64,000 nt of DNA from Polaromonas sp. GTDB taxonomy: Bacteria > Pseudomonadota > Gammaproteobacteria > Burkholderiales > Burkholderiaceae_C. Position numbers and translations under genes: made by a program. Location of the stretch: NCBI GenBank assembly GCA_013297865.1, contig JAAFIP010000001.1, positions 62,001 through 126,000 on the forward strand, written 5' to 3'. Of the stretch, positions 24,395 through 30,968 are shown piece by piece (the stretch's first letter is position 1; each line of letters opens with the position of its first letter). The notes below the pieces were generated by a model that saw nothing but the letters and a program-made list of their open reading frames with translations, was not told where the DNA came from and did no database searches.

Positions 24395-25141
24395 TTACAG
24401 CTGCGCCATCGCTTCGCGGATTTTCTGCTCGCGAACCACCTGGCGCACCGTGTAGATGGCTACCATGCCGAAGCCTACTTTGTTGAACAGGTCGGCAATG
24501 TTATAGATCAACTCACGGCCCACGCGCACATCAGGCGAGTTGGAGATCAGGGTGATCAGGAAGCCCAATGGATAAATGGCCCAACCGAACACGATGAAGA
24601 GTTTGAGGCGGCTCAAACCCTGCCGGACGGGTGCCAGCTTGTTGGCCGAGGCGTTGGTGACCGCGGTGTACAAGATGAAAATGATAAACAACCAAGCCAG
24701 ACAGCCTACACCAAACATCGCCCAGCCCACCACGGTGGAGCCCTTGGCGGCGTTAATCGATGTCTCGCCAGCAAAGCCAAACAAGATCATCATCACGTCA
24801 GCCACAATCACCAGCAGTGCCACGGCAGCAGCGTCGTCACCACCGAGCATTTCAGGGAATTTGTTGACCAGCAAGGGTGTCGTCACCAGCCAGTCGATAT
24901 AGCGCAGCACGGTGGGGTAGTCACCCTTGGCCAGCGCGTCGGTGCCGATGCCGTATTTGTAGTTGATCAAGGCATACATCATGGCAGCCATGAAGCAGTA
25001 CACCGCAGAGGTGGCCGCGTTGGACTGGCTGTCCAGAGGCAGCGAGTTCTTGATCAGCGCGAAGTACAGGGTACCGCCTGCCATACCCAAAAATCCCATC
25101 AGAAATGAGAATTGGGTCGCCATAATTAAGTCAAATTGCAT
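24395..25141 (-). CDS. Second microbial rhodopsin, DTK motif
   Basis: The start at 25141 has AGGAG eight bases upstream. The 248-residue protein has seven helices and no signal peptide. Helix C reads RYIDWLVTTPLLVNKF, giving Asp83, Thr87 and Lys94 where the pump has Asp, Thr and Glu. The TTPLL stretch is more like bacteriorhodopsin and sensory rhodopsins than proteorhodopsin. Helix G has Asp217 and the retinal Lys221 (YNIADLFNK). Helix B lacks the His that pairs with the acceptor in proteorhodopsins. A Lys donor is known in the Exiguobacterium proton pump, so pumping is possible. The three partner genes upstream suggest a sensory or regulated role instead. The C-terminal tail is basic and helical. 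Confidence 0.92.
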   Translation of the reverse strand: MQFDLIMATQFSFLMGFLGMAGGTLYFALIKNSLPLDSQSNAATSAVYCFMAAMMYALINYKYGIGTDALAKGDYPTVLRYIDWLVTTPLLVNKFPEMLGGDDAAAVALLVIVADVMMILFGFAGETSINAAKGSTVVGWAMFGVGCLAWLFIIFILYTAVTNASANKLAPVRQGLSRLKLFIVFGWAIYPLGFLITLISNSPDVRVGRELIYNIADLFNKVGFGMVAIYTVRQVVREQKIREAMAQL

Positions 25142-25228
25142 CGTGTGCTCCTAGAGTCGTGGTGTCGTGAAATGCAGATCAAATGGGGTTGATTGAACCC
25201 GCCTTGGCCTGCACTGGTTTGCGATGGA

Positions 25229-25804
25229 TTAGATCGCCAAGGCGCCGTAACGCGCGCCAAATTTGTCGGCCGCATTGCGGTCGGCATAAATTGCTACTAT
25301 TTTCTTGATGCCCATCATGACGTTGAACAGCTCGTCCTTGGTTCTGCATGCCTGGATCTTGCTGATGACCGGGGCGGCATCGGCGCCTAGCAGCGCGCTG
25401 ACATCCCGGGTCATGGTGGTCTTGTAATTTTCCAGCTCAGGTGAGAAGGAAGGCTGGGGTGCATACTGCTGCATTGGCGGCTGCATTTGCTGCATGGGCT
25501 GCTGCATCGGTTGTTGCATGGGTTGCTGCATCGGTGCATACTGTGGCGCGCCGTTAGCTACGCGCATGCCGCCGATGTCCACCACATTAGCCGCTGTGCC
25601 TGCCACCTCCAGATAGCCCTGCTCCTGCAGGCCCTGCAATACGGCCTGCAAGGACGGCAGCTGTGGGTTACGCATGGCCAACTGGTCGACAGACGACTCG
25701 CCGTCTACTACCAGCAGATAGCTCATCATGCGCATCGGCAAGCCGGTGGTTTTGAAGGCCACCTCGTCAATACCTTTGAAGGATTTACGGTAAATCATTG
25801 ACAT
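25229..25804 (-). CDS. Rhodopsin-linked protein C: wHTH-like module, Met/Gln/Pro repeat, helical C-terminus
   Basis: The start at 25804 has AGGAG eight bases upstream. The 191-residue protein has three parts. Residues 10-67 form a winged-helix-like module (GLPMRMMSYLLVVDG, ending LQEQGYLEV). Residues 92-113 are a repeat of Met-Gln-Gln-Pro units encoded by 12-bp tandem repeats (25466-25531). Residues 122-191 are a helical domain (VSALLGADAAPVISKIQACR). The N-terminal module is shared with the two genes upstream. The stop is 87 bases before the second rhodopsin gene, with no terminator between. I do not recognise a known family; a cytoplasmic partner or regulator of rhodopsin 2 is inferred. Confidence 0.75.
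   Translation of the reverse strand: MSMIYRKSFKGIDEVAFKTTGLPMRMMSYLLVVDGESSVDQLAMRNPQLPSLQAVLQGLQEQGYLEVAGTAANVVDIGGMRVANGAPQYAPMQQPMQQPMQQPMQQMQPPMQQYAPQPSFSPELENYKTTMTRDVSALLGADAAPVISKIQACRTKDELFNVMMGIKKIVAIYADRNAADKFGARYGALAI
25466..25531 (-). repeat. 12-bp tandem repeats encoding Met-Gln-Gln-Pro
   Basis: Imperfect 12-base units (ATGCAGCAGCCC-like on the minus strand) repeat about five times within gene C and encode a flexible linker. Copy number is likely to vary between strains. Confidence 0.8.
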
Positions 25805-25836
25805 TTCTCTCTCCTACTCTCGTGAATTTCGCAACA

Positions 25837-26181
25837 TTAATTGCCACTGAAGGGCGCAAAGCCAGAACTTTCATGTTCTGCGTCGATATTGGGTAGCTTG
25901 GTAATGGAGCGCCCGCTCTGGGCTGACTCGTTGAACATCTTGACCGCAAAGCCTGACACGGTGCCCACCCTGCGCACATAGCCTTGCTGCTCCAGCAGAG
26001 CGAACTTGTCTGCCAGCGGGGCAAACACTTTCATGAAAGGCTCATACTGCGCGACTGGGCAAATGCCGTCCACCATGGTGAGCACGGTCTTGAGGTCCAT
26101 CGGCATTTGCGTGCTTTCATTGCGCATAGCTGCAAAGCCTTTGGCGGTGACAGCAAATACGACTTCGTTGAGTTGAGTCAT
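25837..26181 (-). CDS. Rhodopsin-linked protein B: single wHTH-like module
   Basis: The 114-residue protein consists mainly of the shared module (residues 15-72: MPMDLKTVLTMVDG, then ALLEQQGYVRRV). A short polar C-terminal tail (SGRSITKLPNIDAEHESSG) follows. The core pattern matches proteins A and C: a short beta lead-in, P-x2-L, a helix, VDG, then L-x3-G-Y. It lies between genes A and C with short gaps, so an operon is likely. The ribosome site is weak. Unknown function; possibly a subunit that pairs with A or C. Confidence 0.7.
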   Translation of the reverse strand: MTQLNEVVFAVTAKGFAAMRNESTQMPMDLKTVLTMVDGICPVAQYEPFMKVFAPLADKFALLEQQGYVRRVGTVSGFAVKMFNESAQSGRSITKLPNIDAEHESSGFAPFSGN

Positions 26182-26218
26182 GGCTATGAAAGGTGTGAAT
26201 ACGTGGTGGGGTGAATCG

Positions 26219-26854
26219 CTACAGATTTTCGCGCAGCAGCTGCTTGACGGCCAGCAAATGTTCTTGCGCGGGCGCGCCCAGATGGGCTATCAACTGCTCG
26301 TAGCCACCCAGAATCACGGCCAGCTGCTCGAGATTGGTCAGCGATTCAAGCTCTTTGAGAATCACAAACGATTGCTCTGGCGCATTGGTCAGAATGAAGT
26401 GGGACATGGTGTCTACGGCCTGCCCCAATGCACGTGAGCGGTTGTAATTGGCGGATGGATCAGGATTTTCGTAGGCGCTGCGGGTCGGCATGTAGGTCGC
26501 CTGTGTTTGCGGCCCGCTGGAGGCTGACGTGGGAAACTGTGTAGAGGCGTAAGCTGTGCCCTGGCTAGTGCGGGTTTCGCTCCACTGGGTGCTGGGATAG
26601 GCGCCTGTGGCGTTCGGATCCATACCTGGCTTGTTGCCTGTGGGCAGCTGCGACATCGGGCGGATCAGCCCGGCCATATCCAGTGACTTGAGCACACCCC
26701 TTACGTCGCCAAAGGCCCGTAGGCTGTTGACATAGACATCCACTGAGGTTTTGCCATCAATCACCTTGAGCAGGGAGCGAAGTTTACGCGGCAGTGCGGA
26801 ATCTGGACTGTATGCAGCCAGCTGACCTTCTTCAGTACGAACGTAAACAGTCAT
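26219..26854 (-). CDS. Rhodopsin-linked protein A: wHTH-like module, Ser/Thr/Pro linker, helical C-terminus
   Basis: The 211-residue protein begins with the shared module (residues 10-66: LPRKLRSLLKVIDG, then VLKSLDMAGLIRP). A disordered linker rich in Ser, Thr, Pro, Gln and Tyr follows (about 67-138). A C-terminal helical domain (about 139-211: LGQAVDTMSHFILTNAPEQS) has the same placement as that of protein C. It is the first gene of the A-B-C-rhodopsin 2 unit, preceded by a 284-bp noncoding gap. I do not recognise a family name; DNA or protein binding by the module is inferred from its shape. Confidence 0.72.
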   Translation of the reverse strand: MTVYVRTEEGQLAAYSPDSALPRKLRSLLKVIDGKTSVDVYVNSLRAFGDVRGVLKSLDMAGLIRPMSQLPTGNKPGMDPNATGAYPSTQWSETRTSQGTAYASTQFPTSASSGPQTQATYMPTRSAYENPDPSANYNRSRALGQAVDTMSHFILTNAPEQSFVILKELESLTNLEQLAVILGGYEQLIAHLGAPAQEHLLAVKQLLRENL

Positions 26855-27138
26855 GGGATTGAATTAAGCAGCAAATATGCCGAAAGTTTTGATTTTGTAA
26901 CATTTTGACACCCACTTTAAGACATTCTGCGGAGGAAGGCAAGTAATGTGACAGTGAGAGTGAGTGTACGTAGTGTTGCGTATGTGAAATGTGCTGTTAT
27001 TCACAAAATACTGTTGTAAATACAGCGACGTCGAGCTTGATAGCAATTGCACGGAAATAGACAGCCTAAGTGGGCTTGTCTAGGTCAAATAGTACTTTGC
27101 CATCAACCTGCAATTGTCGCCAAAACTGCAAAACTGGC
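26855..27138. other. Noncoding gap upstream of the A-B-C-rhodopsin 2 unit
   Basis: This 284-bp AT-rich stretch separates the LD-carboxypeptidase stop from gene A and must hold the promoter of the second rhodopsin unit. I see a TTGTGAATAA...TTTCACATA dyad (26981-27005) with an unusually long spacer and a CTGTATTTACAACAG element near 27011-27025. I cannot assign a convincing -35/-10 pair or a known operator. Confidence 0.4.
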
Positions 27139-28080
27139 CTAATCGCCCCAAAACATCAGAGCATCACGCCCTTCGGTGTTCAGGCTGACCTTGCGGCCAA
27201 AAGGCAGGCACACCTTGGTGGGCACATGGCCAAACGGCAAGCCGGTCAACACGGGCACCTTGGTCTGACTGCGCAGCCAGTCGATCACGGTGAGCAGTTT
27301 GTAACCCTTTTCGTAGCTGGCAATCAGCTTGTAGGCCGTGAACTGACCCAGCACGATGGCTTTTTGGTGCTGCAGGATGCCAGCCATCAGCCAGGTGGTC
27401 AGGTTACGCTCGATACGGTAGGGGTGCTCGGCCACGTCCTCAAAAAACACAATGCCTTTGTCGATGGGCGGCAGATAGGGCGTGCCCAGCAAGGCGGTAA
27501 GCACGCACAGATTGCCGCCCCACAGCGTGGCGGATGGAATGTTCACTCCTTTGCCCAGGGCAGCTTCGTCGCGTGCAGGCATGCGCCAGCCAGCGCCCTC
27601 CCCGATGCCTTGCGCCAAGTCGTCAAAACAGGCTTCCATGATGTCGTCTGGCGGCGTACTGGCGCCCTCCAGGCCAGCCAGGCCACTGCCAAAATCGCCG
27701 CAAACGTCGGGGCCTGACCAAGTGCTGGCACCGGTGTGGGTGTGCAATGCGCACTGCAAAGCACCAAAGTCGCTGTAGCCCACCCACTGCGTGCCACGCT
27801 CGATCGACTTGGCAATCGCCTTGGTGTTGATGGCAGGCAGGATGCGCGTGAGGCCGTATCCGCCGCGCGCGATGATGGCGATCTGCGCCCCGCTGGCGGC
27901 GGCGCGGCCGATGGCGGCCACGCGGGTGGCATCGTCACCCGCAAAACGGGTGTGCGAGGCGAGCGCGGCAGGGTCGATTTCGACTTCATGCCCCAGGGCC
28001 TGCAGGCGCTTGACACCACGGCGGAAAGCCGCCTTGTCGCGCACGGCGGTGCTGGGAGAGTAAACGTAGATATAGGCCAT
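27139..28080 (-). CDS. ldcA: LD-carboxypeptidase (S66 family, muramoyltetrapeptide carboxypeptidase)
   Basis: The family trims the terminal D-Ala from murein tetrapeptides during peptidoglycan recycling. The start at 28080 (MAYIYVYSPSTAVRDK) gives 313 residues. The nucleophile-serine region is IARGGYGLTRILPAI with WVGYSDFGALQCAL. The Glu/His part appears as FFEDVAEHPYRIERNL and GLPFGHVPTKVCLPFG. All match the S66 pattern. It is cytoplasmic, with no signal peptide. It is transcribed toward the rhodopsin locus, but a 284-bp gap intervenes. Confidence 0.88.
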   Translation of the reverse strand: MAYIYVYSPSTAVRDKAAFRRGVKRLQALGHEVEIDPAALASHTRFAGDDATRVAAIGRAAASGAQIAIIARGGYGLTRILPAINTKAIAKSIERGTQWVGYSDFGALQCALHTHTGASTWSGPDVCGDFGSGLAGLEGASTPPDDIMEACFDDLAQGIGEGAGWRMPARDEAALGKGVNIPSATLWGGNLCVLTALLGTPYLPPIDKGIVFFEDVAEHPYRIERNLTTWLMAGILQHQKAIVLGQFTAYKLIASYEKGYKLLTVIDWLRSQTKVPVLTGLPFGHVPTKVCLPFGRKVSLNTEGRDALMFWGD

Positions 28081-28120
28081 GTATGCAGTGTATCGCAAGG
28101 CATATCGTACATGCCAAGTG

Positions 28121-28178
28121 CTATTTAATTTATAGCTGCTCCCGCGATATTCTATTGGGCTGCAGCCTTAAAACCTAT
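28121..28178 (+). repeat. Dispersed repeat copy 7
   Basis: CTATTTAATTTATAGCTGCT then CCCGCGATATTCTATTGGGC, TGCAG and the tail CCTTAAAACCTAT. It fills the gap between ldcA and acuI. Confidence 0.93.
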
Positions 28179-28198
28179 CTAAAACAGACGCTGCAAGG

Positions 28199-29185
28199 CT
28201 AGATTTTGACCACCACGCGCCCGCGCAGCTTGCCTGCCATGAGCTGGTGCGCCTTGTCGATGGCAGCCTCCAGGGGGATTTCGTCGATCATGGTCTCCAG
28301 CAGGCGCTGGTCCAGGTCGCTTGCCAGCCGCTGCCAGGCCGCCTGTCTGCGCGCCAGCGGGGCCATCACCGAATCCACCCCCACCAGCGCCACACCCCGC
28401 AGGATGAACGGCATCACGCTGGACGGCAGATCGGCCCCCTGCGCCAGCCCGCAGGCAGCCACTGCGCCGCCATAGCTGGTCTGTGCCAAGGCGTTGGCCA
28501 GGGTGTGCGAGCCCACGGCGTCCACCACACCAGCCCAGCGCTCTTTTTGCAGCGGCTTGCCTGCGGCAGACAGCTCGGCGCGGTCGATCACGCGGGCAGC
28601 GCCCAGTTGCTTCAAATAGGCCTCTTCGCTGGCCTTGCCGGTGGCCGCCACCACGGTGTAGCCCAGCTTGGACAGCAGAGCCACCGCCACGCTGCCCACC
28701 CCGCCCGTGGCGCCGGTGACCAGCACCTCGCCGCTGGCAGGCCGCACACCACGCTCTTCCAGCGCCATGACGCAGAGCATGGCCGTGTAGCCTGCAGTGC
28801 CGATAGCCATGCACTGGCGCGGGGTCAGCACGCTGCGGCCATCCACCACAGGCGGCTTAACCAGCCAGTCGCCCTTGAGGCTGGCCTGCTCGGCCAGGCA
28901 GCCCCAGTGCGTCTCGCCCACGCCCCAGCCGTTGTGAATGAAGCCCTCGCCCGCCTTCCAACCGGCATGGGACGATGCCACCACCTCGCCAGCCCCATCA
29001 ATGCCTGCCACCATGGGCCAGGTTCGCACCACGGGCGCGCTGTTGGTGATGGCCAGGGCGTCTTTGTAGTTCAAGGTGGAATAGGCCACTTTGACCTGCA
29101 CGTCGGCGCTGGGCAGTTGCGCCGCATCAACGCTGGTGACTGCTGAGCTGAAGTCGGGGGATTTGGTGAGAAAAAGGGCGCGCAT
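28199..29185 (-). CDS. acuI: Acrylyl-CoA reductase AcuI (YhdH/YhfP-type MDR oxidoreductase)
   Basis: AcuI reduces acryloyl-CoA to propionyl-CoA with NADPH and so detoxifies acrylate. The 328-residue protein has the MDR fold marks: YSTLNYKDALAIT, PMVAGIDGAGEV, GWGVGETHWGCLAE and the nucleotide-binding VTGATGGVGSVAVALLSKLG. SLLMDSVMAP-type and RGVALVGVDSV segments are typical of the YhdH group. It sits directly downstream of an AcuR-like TetR gene on the same strand, as in known acuR-acuI pairs. Confidence 0.87.
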   Translation of the reverse strand: MRALFLTKSPDFSSAVTSVDAAQLPSADVQVKVAYSTLNYKDALAITNSAPVVRTWPMVAGIDGAGEVVASSHAGWKAGEGFIHNGWGVGETHWGCLAEQASLKGDWLVKPPVVDGRSVLTPRQCMAIGTAGYTAMLCVMALEERGVRPASGEVLVTGATGGVGSVAVALLSKLGYTVVAATGKASEEAYLKQLGAARVIDRAELSAAGKPLQKERWAGVVDAVGSHTLANALAQTSYGGAVAACGLAQGADLPSSVMPFILRGVALVGVDSVMAPLARRQAAWQRLASDLDQRLLETMIDEIPLEAAIDKAHQLMAGKLRGRVVVKI

Positions 29186-29216
29186 AAGAAGCAAAAACTT
29201 TCTTTTATTTACAAAC

Positions 29217-29229
29217 AGACGGGTCGTCT
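29217..29229. promoter_or_regulatory. Candidate AcuR operator upstream of acuI
   Basis: AGACGGGTCGTCT is an AGAC-N5-GTCT dyad 31 bases before the acuI start, overlapping the acuR stop codon. The same motif precedes acuR (30163) and occurs within acuR (29610). Confidence 0.6.
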
Positions 29230-30151
29230 AAAAATCTAAATTGGATTGTACGTCTTTGATTTTTATAGATTTTTTACGCATCGGAGTGGATTTTTGGGCC
29301 GCAAGCAATGAGGGTTGCGATGGCTCAGAACGTAGAGCTGGTTTGGACGGCTTAGGCGATTTGACGGGCTTGGAGCTTGGCGTTGCGATAGCCACTGCGC
29401 CCGCGCTTTGCCTGGCCTGTCTGCTGGCGCTGGGCAGCCCCGTGAGCCAAAAAGTCCATTGGGCCATGAAGCGGCGCACGATGGCATGCAGCATATCGCT
29501 GCGCTGGCTAAGCAGGCTGTGCAGCACCGCGCCCTCCCACATGGCCCAAAACTCCTGCGCAAAACTGCGGCACTGGGCTTGCAGATCAGCGCTTCGCTCT
29601 GCGCTTAACAGACCGGTCGTCTTGAAATTTTTAGCCTGCGGTTTGCTGCCCTGCAGATAGCTGCCTGCGCACTGCAGCAGCGCATCGGCCACCACGGCCT
29701 CCCATTGCTGCAGGTGGCCCTGCAGCCTGGCGCGAAAGCCCTGGTGCAGGCTGGCCACCTCCTGGCCCAGCGCGCCGATCAGGCAGCCGCGCTGGTAGCC
29801 ATAGCGCTCCATGCCTTCGCCGGCATCGGCCACAAAACCATCCATAGCCGCCTGCAAAGACGACAGGCTGTCTGTGGGCGCATTGACAAACCACTTGGCA
29901 AGACGCGCCATGAAAAACGCCTGGTAACTGTCCATCAGCGCATAGCCAAACGCCTCTTTGTTGTCAAAGTAATGGTAAAACGAGCCTTTGGGAATGCTGC
30001 ATTCGCGCAGGACAGCGTCGATACCGGTAGCGGCCCAGCCGCCCTCGAGCACCTTGCGCAGGCCCACCTGGATAATGCGCTCACGCGTGGTCTGCAGCTG
30101 CTGTTTGCGCTCGCCATGGCTGCGGGAAATGGGCTGAATATCGTGAAGCAT
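29228..30151 (-). CDS. acuR: TetR-family repressor AcuR-like, with long basic tail
   Basis: The start at 30151 gives MLHDIQPISRSHGERKQQLQ. The TetR helix-turn-helix is residues about 24-60 (TTRERIIQVGLRKVLEGGWA, then SIPKGSFYHYFDNKEAFGYA). AcuR represses acuI and responds to acrylate in other bacteria. At 307 residues it is about 80-100 longer than usual. The extra part is a Lys/Ser/Pro-rich C-terminus ([20 protein letters not shown]), probably disordered. Two candidate operators flank the gene and one lies inside it. Confidence 0.78.
   Translation of the reverse strand: MLHDIQPISRSHGERKQQLQTTRERIIQVGLRKVLEGGWAATGIDAVLRECSIPKGSFYHYFDNKEAFGYALMDSYQAFFMARLAKWFVNAPTDSLSSLQAAMDGFVADAGEGMERYGYQRGCLIGALGQEVASLHQGFRARLQGHLQQWEAVVADALLQCAGSYLQGSKPQAKNFKTTGLLSAERSADLQAQCRSFAQEFWAMWEGAVLHSLLSQRSDMLHAIVRRFMAQWTFWLTGLPSASRQARQSAGAVAIATPSSKPVKSPKPSKPALRSEPSQPSLLAAQKSTPMRKKSIKIKDVQSNLDF
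29610..29622. promoter_or_regulatory. Operator-like dyad inside acuR
   Basis: AGACCGGTCGTCT is the best-formed AGAC-N5-GTCT dyad of the three. It encodes Lys-Thr-Thr-Gly-Leu in acuR and, like the upstream site, is followed within a few bases by AAATTT. Confidence 0.45.
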
Positions 30152-30162
30152 GCAACAATAAT

Positions 30163-30175
30163 AGACCAGTCGCCT
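30163..30175. promoter_or_regulatory. Candidate AcuR operator upstream of acuR
   Basis: AGACCAGTCGCCT lies 12 bases upstream of the acuR start. It differs at two positions from the intragenic copy and is consistent with autoregulation. Confidence 0.6.
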
Positions 30176-30352
30176 ACAAATTTCAAGTCTTTTTCGTACC
30201 ACACAGTCACGCATTAGCACACGCAGTTTGTCATCGATCTTCCGCTGTTACCAATTAAGTCCCCTGAATAACCCTATGTATCCAATAAAATCAATAACTT
30301 AGAACATATTTCTTGCTTGACTTCTGAAGTACCTGAATTTACACTGATTTTT

Positions 30353-30922
30353 ATGGCGTTTTATCGATCCCGCGTTCACCACACTTTGACGGCTGTTGCC
30401 ATCGCCTTGGCATGCGCCAGCGCAGGCGCGCAGTCGGCTGAGAGTGACGATATGGGCCGCTTTCTGGTCGATAAAGGCATAGTCAACAAGCTGGGCGAAC
30501 AGGTCACGCAGGCAGGCCGCGTGATCAGCGACCGGGCGTCAGACCTGGTGGTCAACGCCATGGGTTTTTTGGGTGTGCCCTACAAGCGCGGCGGCAATAG
30601 CGCTGAGAGCGGCTTTGACTGCAGCGGCTTTGTCAAAGCCATGTATGAGCAGACCGTGGGCCATGTGCTGCCGCGCCGCTCGGCCGAGCAGGCAGCAGCC
30701 ACCAAACCGATTGACAAAAGCGAACTGCAGCCCGGCGACCTGGTGTTTTTCAACACCCTCAAGTCAGCCTTCAGCCATGTAGGCATCTATGTGGGCGACA
30801 ACAAGTTCATCCACTCGCCCCGCACCGGCAGCGTGGTGCGCGTGGAAGACATGCGCATTGGCTACTGGAGCAGCCGCTTTGACGGCGCGCGCCGCGTAGA
30901 GCCCAAGCAGCCCAAGCCCTGA
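30353..30922 (+). CDS. Secreted NlpC/P60 (C40) cell-wall hydrolase
   Basis: The start at 30353 gives MAFYRSRVHHTLTAVAIALA and a signal peptide ending near AGAQS. The catalytic domain (about residues 68-189) has the active Cys in ESGFDCSGFVKAMY and the His in SAFSHVGIYVGDNKFIHSPR. LPRRSAEQAA and LQPGDLVFFNT are also typical. Such enzymes cut D-Glu-mDAP bonds in peptidoglycan stems. The protein is 189 residues, normal for single-domain members. It is divergent from acuR and convergent with the ABC solute-binding gene. Confidence 0.9.
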   Translation: MAFYRSRVHHTLTAVAIALACASAGAQSAESDDMGRFLVDKGIVNKLGEQVTQAGRVISDRASDLVVNAMGFLGVPYKRGGNSAESGFDCSGFVKAMYEQTVGHVLPRRSAEQAAATKPIDKSELQPGDLVFFNTLKSAFSHVGIYVGDNKFIHSPRTGSVVRVEDMRIGYWSSRFDGARRVEPKQPKP

Positions 30923-30968
30923 TACGGGGCTGTTGCTCCATCCGAATCCCCTATCCGAATAGCCCAGG

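Noticed and set aside
24395-25141. Heliorhodopsin or halorhodopsin identity for rhodopsin 2
   Set aside because: Helix C has RYIDWLVTT with Asp acceptor and Lys at the donor site, which fits type-1 opsins with a carboxylate acceptor, not chloride-pump TSA/NTQ motifs or heliorhodopsin.
26981-27005. CRP-like TGTGA...TCACA site upstream of gene A
   Set aside because: The spacer between half-sites is 13 bases rather than 6, so it is not a credible CRP/FNR site. I kept only a mention in the gap entry.
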